A DNA stretch of 64,000 bases from Nitrincola sp048264025 (GTDB lineage: Bacteria; Pseudomonadota; Gammaproteobacteria; Pseudomonadales; Balneatricaceae). Below, one piece after another: positions 18,178 through 26,333 of the stretch (within the stretch, counting starts at the first letter, position 1; the number at the start of each line of letters is the position of its first letter). The translations under genes and the position numbers were made by a program. Below the pieces are notes generated by a model. That model worked only from the letters and a program-made list of their open reading frames with translations, was not told where the DNA came from and did not search any database. The DNA is taken from contig NZ_JBLXDN010000012.1 in NCBI RefSeq assembly GCF_048264025.1, positions 1 to 64,000 on the forward strand. Direction: 5' to 3'.

Positions 18178-19170
18178 ATGGATACAACACCCCCTCAGCC
18201 AGCAAAACCTTTATCAATCCAGGATAGTGAGATGACTCCAGGGAAGCTTCATGACAGCCCATCTAACGAAGTTGAAAGGATGATCGAAGATCTGCGTGAT
18301 GTCTCTGTCTGGAAAAGAGGAAAGCAGCGTGCTCCTCACAAACCTTTACTCTTGTTATTTGCGCTGGCATCTCTTCAACGTAATGAGCCACGCTTAACCA
18401 ACTACAGCAGTGTGCATGATCAGTTAGGGGAGCTCTTGAGGGAATTTGGCCCTCCAAGGCAGTCAGTCCATCCTGAATACCCGTTTTGGCGGCTGCAAAA
18501 CGACGGGAACTTCTGGGATATTCCCCAGCGGGATGCTGTGATCCAAACACGCGGCAATCAAATAAAAACTGGGGATATTCCTCCATCAGTTTTGTCGCAA
18601 GTCGATTGCAAAGGTGGCTTCAGCAAACCTCTACACACCTATCTTTCCTCTCACCCAAACATCGTAAACGACCTCGCCCAAATGATTCTTGAAGAACATT
18701 TCCCATCATCTCTACATGAGGGTCTTCTGAGCGCTGTCGGTATGCCTGCTACTCACGACCAGACTATCAAGGCGAAACGGGACCCTGAGTTTCGACGGAA
18801 ACTGTTAAGGCTGTATGAGCATCGGTGTGCAATTTGCTCTTTCGATGGTCGCTTAGGCAATACGGATATTGGCTTAGAGGCTGCGCACGTCAAATGGCAT
18901 TCACAGGGCGGACCTGACGAGCCCCAAAATGGGTTACTTCTGTGCTCTCTACACCATCTAGCTTTCGATAGAGGTGCTATAGGTCTTACCAGTGATAGGA
19001 AAGTATGTGTTTCTCAACATGTACATGGAGGCCCTGTTGTGGATGATGTGATAATCGGCCTTAATGGCAATACTATTGCCACCCCAATCGACCCAGCAGC
19101 GGCCCTTCATCAGAAGTATATCTCCTGGCACAAAAGTGAAGTATTCAGGTGTCCTGCACGCCCCGTTTAG
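18178..19170 (+). CDS. SBD-HNH phosphorothioate-binding restriction endonuclease
   Basis: About 330 residues. The N-terminal part has RGKQRAPHKPLLLLFALASL and YPFWRLQNDGNFWDIP, the pattern of the sulfur-binding domain found in ScoMcrA/SprMcrA-type enzymes, which recognise phosphorothioated DNA. The C-terminal part is an HNH nuclease: CAICSF (about 219), LEAAHVKWHSQGGPDEPQNG, LLLCSLHHLAFDRG. It is divergent from dptF. Known enzymes of this type cut DNA that carries sulfur, the opposite logic to DptFGH. In a Dnd host it must be specific for another sequence context or be regulated. Start choice between GTG 18172 and ATG 18178 is uncertain. Confidence 0.9.
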   Translation: MDTTPPQPAKPLSIQDSEMTPGKLHDSPSNEVERMIEDLRDVSVWKRGKQRAPHKPLLLLFALASLQRNEPRLTNYSSVHDQLGELLREFGPPRQSVHPEYPFWRLQNDGNFWDIPQRDAVIQTRGNQIKTGDIPPSVLSQVDCKGGFSKPLHTYLSSHPNIVNDLAQMILEEHFPSSLHEGLLSAVGMPATHDQTIKAKRDPEFRRKLLRLYEHRCAICSFDGRLGNTDIGLEAAHVKWHSQGGPDEPQNGLLLCSLHHLAFDRGAIGLTSDRKVCVSQHVHGGPVVDDVIIGLNGNTIATPIDPAAALHQKYISWHKSEVFRCPARPV

Positions 19171-19275
19171 TAAAACTCAAACACATCTATTTAAGTAGGT
19201 TAAAAGTCTGCGCAGTTTTGAGGTTTCGATACAGTTTGGCTCCCAATGTTAAATATTGAGAGCAATGCTTCCTAG

Positions 19276-20435
19276 GGAACGTATGAACAAGCCCCCCAAG
19301 AGCCATCAAAACGGCTTTTTCTCTGTATATGGGGCATAAAATGCGCGTATTTACCCTTTTTAACCGACTGCAACCGCCTTTTCAGGCAGTACAGACGGAT
19401 TACCCCTGCGCTCTCAACATCTGGTCTACCCTCACAACGTTGGCCAGCGTGAACAGCATGGCCAGCTTGCAGTCATTTTTCTTAAGGCCACGGTAGCGTG
19501 CTTTTACAAAACCAAACTGGCATTTGATGATCCGGAACGGATGCTCGACCTTGGCGCGGAGGCTGGCCTTCAGATACTCGGTGCGGATTTTGACCTTATT
19601 GACCCGGGGATGCTTTTTCAGGGTCTTCAGCTGCCCGGGTTGTTCGGCGATGTGCCAGTCGGCACTGACATCTTTCAGCTCTTCCCGTTTTTCGGCGCCA
19701 CGGTAACCCGCATCAGCAAAGATGAATGCTTCTTCACCATGTAGAAGCTGGTCAGCCTGATTGAGATCGTGCTCGTTAGCGGCAGTTGTGCTGAAACTGT
19801 GTGTGATACCGGTGCGGGCATCCACACCTATATGGGCTTTCATACCGAAATGCCACTGATTGCCTTTTTTGGCCTGATGCATCTCAGGGTCACGCTCACC
19901 CGCTTTGTTCTTGGTGGAGCTGGGGGCTTCGATGATGGTGGCATCAACCAGTGAGCCCTCTTTCAGAAGAACACCGGCCTCACACAGCCATTGGTTCACC
20001 TCTTCAAAAACCTGTCGGGCCAGATCGTGGCGTTCGAGCAAGTGCCGGAACTTCAGAATGGTGGAGTGATCGGGGATGGCTTTATCCAGTGACAAGCCTG
20101 CAAACAGCCGCATTGAAGCAATCTCATACAGCGCATCTTCCATGGCGGGGTCACTGAGGTTATACCACTGCTGCATGCAGTGAATGCGCAACATGCTAGA
20201 CAAGGGGTACGGCCGACGACCGTTTCCAGCCTTGGGATAGTGAGGCTCGATAACGGCTTCGAGGCGCGCCCATGGAATCAGCTTATCCATGCGGCCGAGG
20301 AATTTCTCCTTGCGGGTCTGACGGCGCTTGTTGCTGAACTCGCTGTCCGCGAATGTAAGTTGCTGATCCATCTTATGCGTCCTCGATCACGTGCAGTCAG
20401 CATTGTCACATGTAGCGGACTTGATCACACCTTCC
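19276..20435 (-). mobile_element. Complete IS5-family insertion sequence with CTAG target duplication
   Basis: An 1160-bp element. The left end GGAACGTATGAACAAG (19276-19291) and the right end CTTGATCACACCTTCC (20420-20435) are inverted repeats matching at 13 of 16 positions. The flanks are CTAG on both sides (19272-19275 and 20436-20439), a 4-bp target duplication typical of the IS5 group. The single transposase gene is intact, so the insertion is probably recent. It lies just right of the phosphorothioation genes. Confidence 0.9.
19400..20371 (-). CDS. IS5-family transposase
   Basis: A 323-residue DDE transposase. The N-terminus MDQQLTFADSEFSNKRRQTR matches the IS5 group. Catalytic positions are visible: Asp in LVDATIIEAPSS (about 142), Asp in FADAGYRGAEKR (about 219) and Glu in RAKVEHPFRIIKCQFGF (about 276). 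The DUF772-type N-terminal domain covers about 20-110. Length is normal and no frameshift is seen, so it is likely active. Confidence 0.95.
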   Translation of the reverse strand: MDQQLTFADSEFSNKRRQTRKEKFLGRMDKLIPWARLEAVIEPHYPKAGNGRRPYPLSSMLRIHCMQQWYNLSDPAMEDALYEIASMRLFAGLSLDKAIPDHSTILKFRHLLERHDLARQVFEEVNQWLCEAGVLLKEGSLVDATIIEAPSSTKNKAGERDPEMHQAKKGNQWHFGMKAHIGVDARTGITHSFSTTAANEHDLNQADQLLHGEEAFIFADAGYRGAEKREELKDVSADWHIAEQPGQLKTLKKHPRVNKVKIRTEYLKASLRAKVEHPFRIIKCQFGFVKARYRGLKKNDCKLAMLFTLANVVRVDQMLRAQG

Positions 20436-20543
20436 CTAGTGTAGCGAACAACTGGGGACTGGATCATGTATCCATAACATCCATGATGCGACCGCCTTCA
20501 CTGAACTATCCTCTGGGTATCCGTACAACAGGAGATCCCTGTG

Positions 20544-21479
20544 ATGACCGCCGCACGGCTCTACTGCCTTGGCGTGCGCCCACTATACGCCACGGCATCA
20601 CCGGACCACTACTACTCCCCCCATTACGGGCGCAACCAGCCTAGCCTATGCCTGTGCGCCCTGACTCCGGAACTGATCGAGACATTGACCGAGCTGCGCG
20701 AGCTACTGGAACAGCACCAGCTGACCGACGTTTCCCGCCGAACTACCGCCATAGCCTGGTACTACCCACCGGGTGACCGCTACCTAGTCAACACCCGAAC
20801 CTGGGTCCAAGTCAGTGAGCATCATGTCCGTTTTGCCGGCGCCTGGTCCCCAGAGACAACGCCCACATTTCAATCCACATCGGTGCCTCTGAAAGAACTA
20901 TTGGCCCCAGACGCCCCACTGATACCTTTGAACCTGAAATCACTGCGCACGCTTTACCCAGGCGGACTTATGGAAGAAATCATCGCCGCTGATGCGGAAC
21001 AACAGCAGCTGTCCGATCGGATTGAGGCCTTGGAAGAATTGCAGCGCGCACTGACAGCGGTTGATCACACTCTCGCTAATTCGGCGCCCATCCCCCTGGC
21101 GGAATATACCGAAGCCTTGCTAGCCGAGCTGGCTCAACTTCAACATTACTACGAGCAGACCGAGCTTGAATTGGAAGCCTTGGGCAAAGCCCTGCTAAAA
21201 CGCAGCTTCGGAGCTCGACCTGGGGACTGGGTGGTATACATTGATGATCAAGGTCGTCGACGCCAAGTCTGTGTTGAGTCGGTTCACTATTACGCTGGCA
21301 AGCTGGTGATATCCGGCCCCAACATCACCCAGCGTGGCCAGCTTGGCAAACGCCAGGAATACCTCATGATTCCACTGGTACCAAACGATGAATCTGACAC
21401 AAAAACTTCAACACCTGAGACGTACCCGCAAACTGAGACCTTGCCTACGCTATCACGACGATTTCGTCGCCGGTATTGA
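20544..21479 (+). CDS. Unknown protein with central coiled coil
   Basis: About 311 residues, starting at the ATG at 20544 with AGGAG a few bases upstream. Visible are an N-terminal region starting LYCLGVRPLYATAS, a coiled coil around residues 150-225 (EEIIAADAEQQQLSDRIEAL onward), a small beta-rich part (GDWVVYIDDQGRRRQVCVES) and an Arg-rich tail. No catalytic motif is recognised. It ends 92 bp inside the next gene. High Pro content and GC above the local average set it apart from its surroundings. Perhaps cargo of a mobile element; I cannot assign a function. Confidence 0.6.
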   Translation: MTAARLYCLGVRPLYATASPDHYYSPHYGRNQPSLCLCALTPELIETLTELRELLEQHQLTDVSRRTTAIAWYYPPGDRYLVNTRTWVQVSEHHVRFAGAWSPETTPTFQSTSVPLKELLAPDAPLIPLNLKSLRTLYPGGLMEEIIAADAEQQQLSDRIEALEELQRALTAVDHTLANSAPIPLAEYTEALLAELAQLQHYYEQTELELEALGKALLKRSFGARPGDWVVYIDDQGRRRQVCVESVHYYAGKLVISGPNITQRGQLGKRQEYLMIPLVPNDESDTKTSTPETYPQTETLPTLSRRFRRRY

Positions 21480-22155
21480 GGTGCCTGACGACGACTTCGA
21501 TACAGCACTCAGTGCAGTCAAGGGGCTCTTCAAAGCATTGAAGGCAACAGGCTTCGGCATTCAAATAGACCATTGGGGTGCAATATTGCTCACTACACCA
21601 GAGCGCCCAACCGACTGGGAACTTTCATTGTGCCTGGCGACACCAGCGCTCCCCGTTACCGACCTGATAGAACAGCTAGCATCAAGCCCCTACCTGAAAC
21701 TTCCCCCAACCATCGCCGGGCCTAAGCTGTACCTGCGTGCCCGCGCCTGGCAGCGACGAGGTACCCGCTGGATCTGGCAGCCTCTGCCCAATGATCCGCT
21801 TCTGCCTGAAGCCTATGATGCCTTCATCCATCAGGTGCTGAAACGGGCGCGCCAGCTGGCTAAACCCTCACCTCCAGCTGAACATACGAAGCTCCAGATA
21901 ACGCTTAAAGATGTGTTGGCCGTCCTTCGCTATGACGCCCAAGCTTCACAGGAGAGGCCGCTCGAGCAGGCCTGCCTCCCACGAATGGAGCGGTACTCAA
22001 TTCGGGAGTGCCGTCTCGAGCAAGGCCTCGCGATACTGCGCAGCAGGCACTATAACCAAGGGGACTATGTTATCAGCCGCCCCGGTCAACGCCTGCTTAA
22101 GCAGCTGTTGCCAGACTACGGGAAACTACCCATGGAGTTTTTCCGGCCATTTTGA
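21388..22155 (+). CDS. Unknown protein overlapping the preceding gene
   Basis: A 255-residue protein in a different frame from its upstream neighbour, overlapping it by 92 bp. The N-terminus is basic (MNLTQKLQHLRRTRKLRPCL) and is followed by alternating helices and strands (DDDFDTALSAVKGLFKALKA; YLRARAWQRRGTRWIWQPLP). The C-terminal 50 residues contain RMERYSIRECRLEQGLAILR. No family is recognised. The overlap suggests the two are made together. The codon use of both continues smoothly past the overlap, which argues that both are real. Confidence 0.6.
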   Translation: MNLTQKLQHLRRTRKLRPCLRYHDDFVAGIEVPDDDFDTALSAVKGLFKALKATGFGIQIDHWGAILLTTPERPTDWELSLCLATPALPVTDLIEQLASSPYLKLPPTIAGPKLYLRARAWQRRGTRWIWQPLPNDPLLPEAYDAFIHQVLKRARQLAKPSPPAEHTKLQITLKDVLAVLRYDAQASQERPLEQACLPRMERYSIRECRLEQGLAILRSRHYNQGDYVISRPGQRLLKQLLPDYGKLPMEFFRPF

Positions 22156-22162
22156 ATGGGTG

Positions 22163-22710
22163 TTAACCTCCAGAAGTCCTCCAATAGGGAGCAATATCGG
22201 TCAGAACCGTGCTCACCTCATATGAGTTGAAGTAATTTGCGATCTCCCAGCAATCCACAGCGCGTTCCGTACGGGGGTCAGTATATGCTTTTGACAGATC
22301 GCCACCCTTAACCAGCATATGTTCAAAGAGTTTTCGCTCATTCAGCTCGGCGGCCAGCATTAATGGCGTATAGCCGAACAAGGGGCTGCGATATTCGGCG
22401 TTTACGTCAGCACCGGCGTCAATGAGTATCCCGGCGATCTGGCACATGTGTCGAGTGTCATATATTCGTTTATTCGTTGATCCTATCCTTATACGTGATA
22501 ATGGGTAATAGCCTTTTTTCTGGATTCGATTTTTTATAGTGGTAGGGTCATATAGATACTGGCCATATAAAATCAAAGAAGCACCTATCTAGAGACTCTG
22601 AGATCATACTCGTAACATTCAGTGCCTGTAGTGCAATTAGAACTGGCTTTTCACCAAATTCAGAGCTACAGTCGACTGAAGCCCCATTTTCAATAAAATT
22701 ATTTGTCGAC
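22163..22710 (-). pseudogene. Ankyrin-repeat gene, frameshifted
   Basis: The open part (22163-22576) encodes ankyrin repeats: LIDAGADVNAEYRSPLFGYT, PLMLAAELNERKLFEHMLVK. Upstream, in another frame, the minus strand continues with NNFIENGASVDCSSEFGEKP and VLIALQALN, which is a further ankyrin repeat ended by a stop. The two parts belong together and are separated by at least one frameshift near 22570. Probably a decayed effector, immunity or scaffolding gene. The shorter open frame could still be expressed, but I see no ribosome binding site that supports it. Confidence 0.6.
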
Positions 22711-22755
22711 TCATCTCGACAGCAAACTCGATTATAACTCGTTAGAAGGTACTAT

Positions 22756-22986
22756 ATGAAAAACAATAACGATATTTTAGAACAACTAGCTAAAGAAATT
22801 GATGACACAGCGGAGCAAAAGCCTGTTAAATCTAGGCTCTCTATCCATTTTCGGGAGGTTATAGGAGAGTTAACTGAATCCAATATATCCCAGGAAGAAC
22901 TCATGGCTGAGATTGCTAAACTGAAGCAAACAATAACTGAACAAGAGGCTGAAATTGAGCATCTAAAACAGACGCGGAGCCTGTAA
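22756..22986 (+). CDS. Small coiled-coil protein of unknown function
   Basis: A 76-residue acidic protein. The C-terminal half (EELMAEIAKLKQTITEQEAE onward) is a regular heptad coiled coil. The first half is charged (ILEQLAKEIDDTAEQKPVKS). A possible AGAAGG ribosome binding site lies before the ATG. AT-rich like other accessory genes here. It lies between the ankyrin remnant and the IS256 remnant. It might be a partner of the convergent recombinase operon, but nothing proves this. Confidence 0.5.
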   Translation: MKNNNDILEQLAKEIDDTAEQKPVKSRLSIHFREVIGELTESNISQEELMAEIAKLKQTITEQEAEIEHLKQTRSL

Positions 22987-23046
22987 ATAATCCTGTGTAA
23001 CTGTCCACTCCATTACAGGTGGCCGTCAAGACGGTCACCGAACTCG

Positions 23047-23166
23047 ATAATAAAGCGATTCAGTGCTTACTTCCAATTTCGGATCGGCATCGTACATTTC
23101 CTGGAAGTCATCCACGACATCCCGTGTGCTCAGCCCTTTGGCGTACAGTGCCAGGGTCTTCAATGG
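23047..23166 (-). pseudogene. IS256-family transposase remnant
   Basis: On the minus strand the sequence reads KTLALYAKGLSTRDVVDDFQ, then EMYDADPKLEVSTESL, which matches the region LYAKGMSTRDI...EMYG of IS256-type mutator transposases. Only about 40 codons remain. The end of the 1057-residue recombinase gene abuts this fragment, so its last residues may have been altered by the junction. Confidence 0.6.
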
Positions 23167-26100
23167 CCAGATGCAAACGCTGCCATGATGATACAAGCCA
23201 TCACCAACGTGTAGCGAACAGGGTAACCGCTTCTCGATTTCCTACTCTGGCTATCAATGTAAAACTCAATCACTCCAGTGCCCAGCGACTGGCGATATCG
23301 CCGCCCTGCTTCTTTTAGTTCCCAGCTGACCTTGTGAGATTGAGATGACAACAAATTTTGCCACGCTTTTTCTTGCTCTTGCTCTGTCAGAGATGAGTGA
23401 GCACTCGGTGTGACCTTGATTACGGCTCTGACCCGAGCATCAAGGCTTAACACCCATGCCACAAATGACAGGCCATCTTCGATATCACGAACCCATACAT
23501 GACCATCAGTTGCTCGATGGAAACGGTAAAAATAGCGCAGTTGCCTTCTCAGTACGTCTGGATCTTGAGAAAGGCTGGCCCAAACGGCCTGATACAGACT
23601 GACGGTAACCTGCCGATCCCTGAGACTATGGGGTACAGACAAACGTGGAGGACCATTTCCGTCTGGGGGCTGGTGTTTACCAGCTGTTTTTCTAACGTGG
23701 CGATATGCACGATTGCCACGCCCTGTACGGGCCGAAAGCACTTTTTTGGCACAAGATTTCAGCAGTCCCGCTTCATGTTCCAGCAGATTAAAAATGCGCA
23801 CGACCTCGTCTACACTTCGCTTGTTCAGGTACTGCAATATAGTCTCAATTTGTTCAAGTGAAAGCTGCTGCAAACCAGGACGCGCGAGGACTGAATCAGT
23901 GGGTATCGAGGGATAGGGAGTAACAGGGTGTTCTGATATGTCACTCCATTCACATAAGGGATAGGCTCTAGCAAGCCACAGCGGCGGCTTCTCACCAAAA
24001 CGGCGCTTCCACTGACGCAGAGTAGCAGGCTTAATATCAACGATCCCATTTAGTACTTCCAGTTGGGCAATAGGATGGTCGATTCCAGCACCTGCAGTGA
24101 TTTTCGAGCGCTGATGACAAAAATGATTAAGTAGCAAGTCGGTGAAATGCAGGTAGCTGCGCAACGTCACATCTGGAGATGAATGCCCCATGATCTGTGC
24201 AATAAAGTACAGCCCCGACCGAGACGGCTCATCCCGAACGGCACCCCATAATTTACCGAGATGACTTGGGGCACTCCAGGGTATATCAATACCGTGAAAG
24301 CTCAGCAGCAAATAATTCGCCAGCGAATGGCGTAAGTGTTGATATCGCAGGCTCGGATCGCCTATCAGCTGACGCATTGCGCTGTGGATATCAGACTGAA
24401 CAATACCGTCTTGTAATGGAGCAACTGAATGTCCACCCAGCCCAAACAGCATTACACGCCCATGAGCAGCTAGTGCATTCCGGCTGCAATAAAATGACTT
24501 GAACGCCTCAAGCTCAGAGTCCGTCAGTAACAAGTGAAGCGGTAATTGCCTTCGAGAGTCATGACTTTTGGTATCGAAATACACGTTATTGCGTATCAGC
24601 AAGATGACCTCTGTGTCCTGTACATCCTGTGATATCAGAACATCATGGACTTGAATGGAGAGTGCTTCACCAATTCTGAGCCCGGCCCTGTAACCCAATA
24701 CAAACACCCAGTACTGAATTGCTCCCAAGGCGCTGCCAGACCCTTGTGATAAATGATGTGCGACGACCCGGTACTCATCTTCAGAGATGCAGTTCGCATC
24801 TGCATGGCGTTCTACCTGAGCCGCTTGGCCATCAAATTCCATTGAAACATGCGGAAGACCAAGCTCTGCAACAAGGAAAGAATGAAATGAGCTTAGAATT
24901 GCCCAGCGATAACAGCGGTTTTTTTCTGTTTTAGCTTGCTCAACAACATATTGATAAGCTTCAACCAAATGTGGAAGCCGCTCCTGGTCTACAGGAGTAT
25001 TGCCTAACGACTGAAGCAGTGACAGGTTGGTACTCAGATATTTATACAGGGTCGATTGTTTTCGTTTTTTCTTGATATGCAGAAAAAGCAGCCAGCGGCA
25101 AAGGCATTCTACAATGGGTGCCATTTTGCAAGATTTCTCGACAGCCAGCTCCAGCTGCTCAGTGAGCTCTCGAAAGATGAGCCTTTTTGTACCTCTGTTT
25201 TTGTAGAGTTTATCCCTCAGTGATTTAAGCAGCTGGTGCGCTTCGTCCAGAGAATCTGATCGATCTTGCTGACTCAGAATTTCAGCGTACCGTCCCTCTT
25301 CACTATACTGATCATCACTCCCTTCAGAGACATTTTGACCGGATTGCTCGAGATAGCCTCCCATAAGTAACTGTCGCCAGCGCGTCTCGGAAATCGACGT
25401 TCCGCTGTGCTTTCCCAAAGCACTTCTGACCAAGTATTCAGGGGTGTGCAACCGCAAAGCGGTCGCTGTATGCCGCATACACTCTGTGAGCGAGACTTTT
25501 TCTACACCCAGCGCACGGCAAAACTGTCGCCAGGCCGCTTGAGTGAATTTTTCCAGCTGATCGGCGCTGATTTCATCTCGAACAGGGCTTCCAAAATGAT
25601 GGAGGTGACGCATTAAAATCGACAGTGACTGTACACCTAATAGCCACCGGGTAAGCGGCGGTTTTTTTCCTTTTAATTGATCGGCACCAGTATCATGTAG
25701 AACTAACCAGGCTGATGAATGACGTCCTGACAAGGTACCTGTGGATAAAGCAAGCCCATACAGATGCTTGCTGTTAATCACCCCGTCCCGCGTGATAGCC
25801 ACGTAGAGGAAAAGTCCCCAACTGATATATTCAGGATCCAGTCGCCTGTGGCCTTTTGATGTATTGCCATTATTCAGCAACTGCTGAAAATTCGGATGAC
25901 GTATGCTTGATTCTATGGCCTTCTGCCAATCTCGATGGTAGCTCAAACCGTGAAATGACTGTGGTGTAAACGGGCTGGCCGCAGATCGAACAACCCGCTG
26001 TGGGGCTGGAATCAATACATCCCAGCCCAGCTCCCTTTTTCCCTGCAATAACCCTAGAGCAAGAAAGTTGATTTTATTTCTGATCTCTGTAGCCGAGCCG

Positions 26101-26333
26101 CTTCGAGACGCGAAAATCTCAGATTCCCACTGTCTGACAACATCATCGGGTACCTGTACGTTCAGCTCTCCTCGCACCAGCTGGGGATAAGTCTCATTGA
26201 TCATCTTCAGAACGGTTATTTGTTGGCGGTGTTTGTTGACCAACAAATTCCGGTGACGCGCCTCCGCACCACCAGTGCCAGAGGGAACAGCTACTACTTT
26301 CCAGTTCTTCCAGATATTATCCAAGGTGGCCAT
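23160..26333 (-). CDS. Large tyrosine recombinase of a three-gene operon (catalytically complete)
   Basis: A 1057-residue protein with a phage-integrase-type catalytic domain at about 560-740. Visible are FVLGYRAGLRIGEALSIQ (Arg I), TKSHDSRRQLPL (Lys), YQHLRHSLANYLL (HxxR box) and IMGHSSPDVTLRSYLHF (His and Tyr nucleophile). The N-terminal 500 residues and a C-terminal part with HTH-like WKRRFGEKPPLW are extensions much longer than usual. It overlaps the 825-residue partner by 17 bp. Such trios encode site-specific transposition or integration of their own element. The last residues abut an IS256 remnant and may not be original. Confidence 0.8.
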   Translation of the reverse strand: MATLDNIWKNWKVVAVPSGTGGAEARHRNLLVNKHRQQITVLKMINETYPQLVRGELNVQVPDDVVRQWESEIFASRSGSATEIRNKINFLALGLLQGKRELGWDVLIPAPQRVVRSAASPFTPQSFHGLSYHRDWQKAIESSIRHPNFQQLLNNGNTSKGHRRLDPEYISWGLFLYVAITRDGVINSKHLYGLALSTGTLSGRHSSAWLVLHDTGADQLKGKKPPLTRWLLGVQSLSILMRHLHHFGSPVRDEISADQLEKFTQAAWRQFCRALGVEKVSLTECMRHTATALRLHTPEYLVRSALGKHSGTSISETRWRQLLMGGYLEQSGQNVSEGSDDQYSEEGRYAEILSQQDRSDSLDEAHQLLKSLRDKLYKNRGTKRLIFRELTEQLELAVEKSCKMAPIVECLCRWLLFLHIKKKRKQSTLYKYLSTNLSLLQSLGNTPVDQERLPHLVEAYQYVVEQAKTEKNRCYRWAILSSFHSFLVAELGLPHVSMEFDGQAAQVERHADANCISEDEYRVVAHHLSQGSGSALGAIQYWVFVLGYRAGLRIGEALSIQVHDVLISQDVQDTEVILLIRNNVYFDTKSHDSRRQLPLHLLLTDSELEAFKSFYCSRNALAAHGRVMLFGLGGHSVAPLQDGIVQSDIHSAMRQLIGDPSLRYQHLRHSLANYLLLSFHGIDIPWSAPSHLGKLWGAVRDEPSRSGLYFIAQIMGHSSPDVTLRSYLHFTDLLLNHFCHQRSKITAGAGIDHPIAQLEVLNGIVDIKPATLRQWKRRFGEKPPLWLARAYPLCEWSDISEHPVTPYPSIPTDSVLARPGLQQLSLEQIETILQYLNKRSVDEVVRIFNLLEHEAGLLKSCAKKVLSARTGRGNRAYRHVRKTAGKHQPPDGNGPPRLSVPHSLRDRQVTVSLYQAVWASLSQDPDVLRRQLRYFYRFHRATDGHVWVRDIEDGLSFVAWVLSLDARVRAVIKVTPSAHSSLTEQEQEKAWQNLLSSQSHKVSWELKEAGRRYRQSLGTGVIEFYIDSQSRKSRSGYPVRYTLVMACIIMAAFASGH

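Noticed and set aside
20439..23220. The 11-mer GTGTAGCGAAC at 20439 and 23210 as possible element ends
   Set aside because: Repeats of this length arise by chance many times in 64 kb and the flanks do not match.
23019..23318. A 99-codon plus-strand open frame
   Set aside because: The minus strand here encodes an IS256 remnant and the end of a recombinase; the plus frame has no support.
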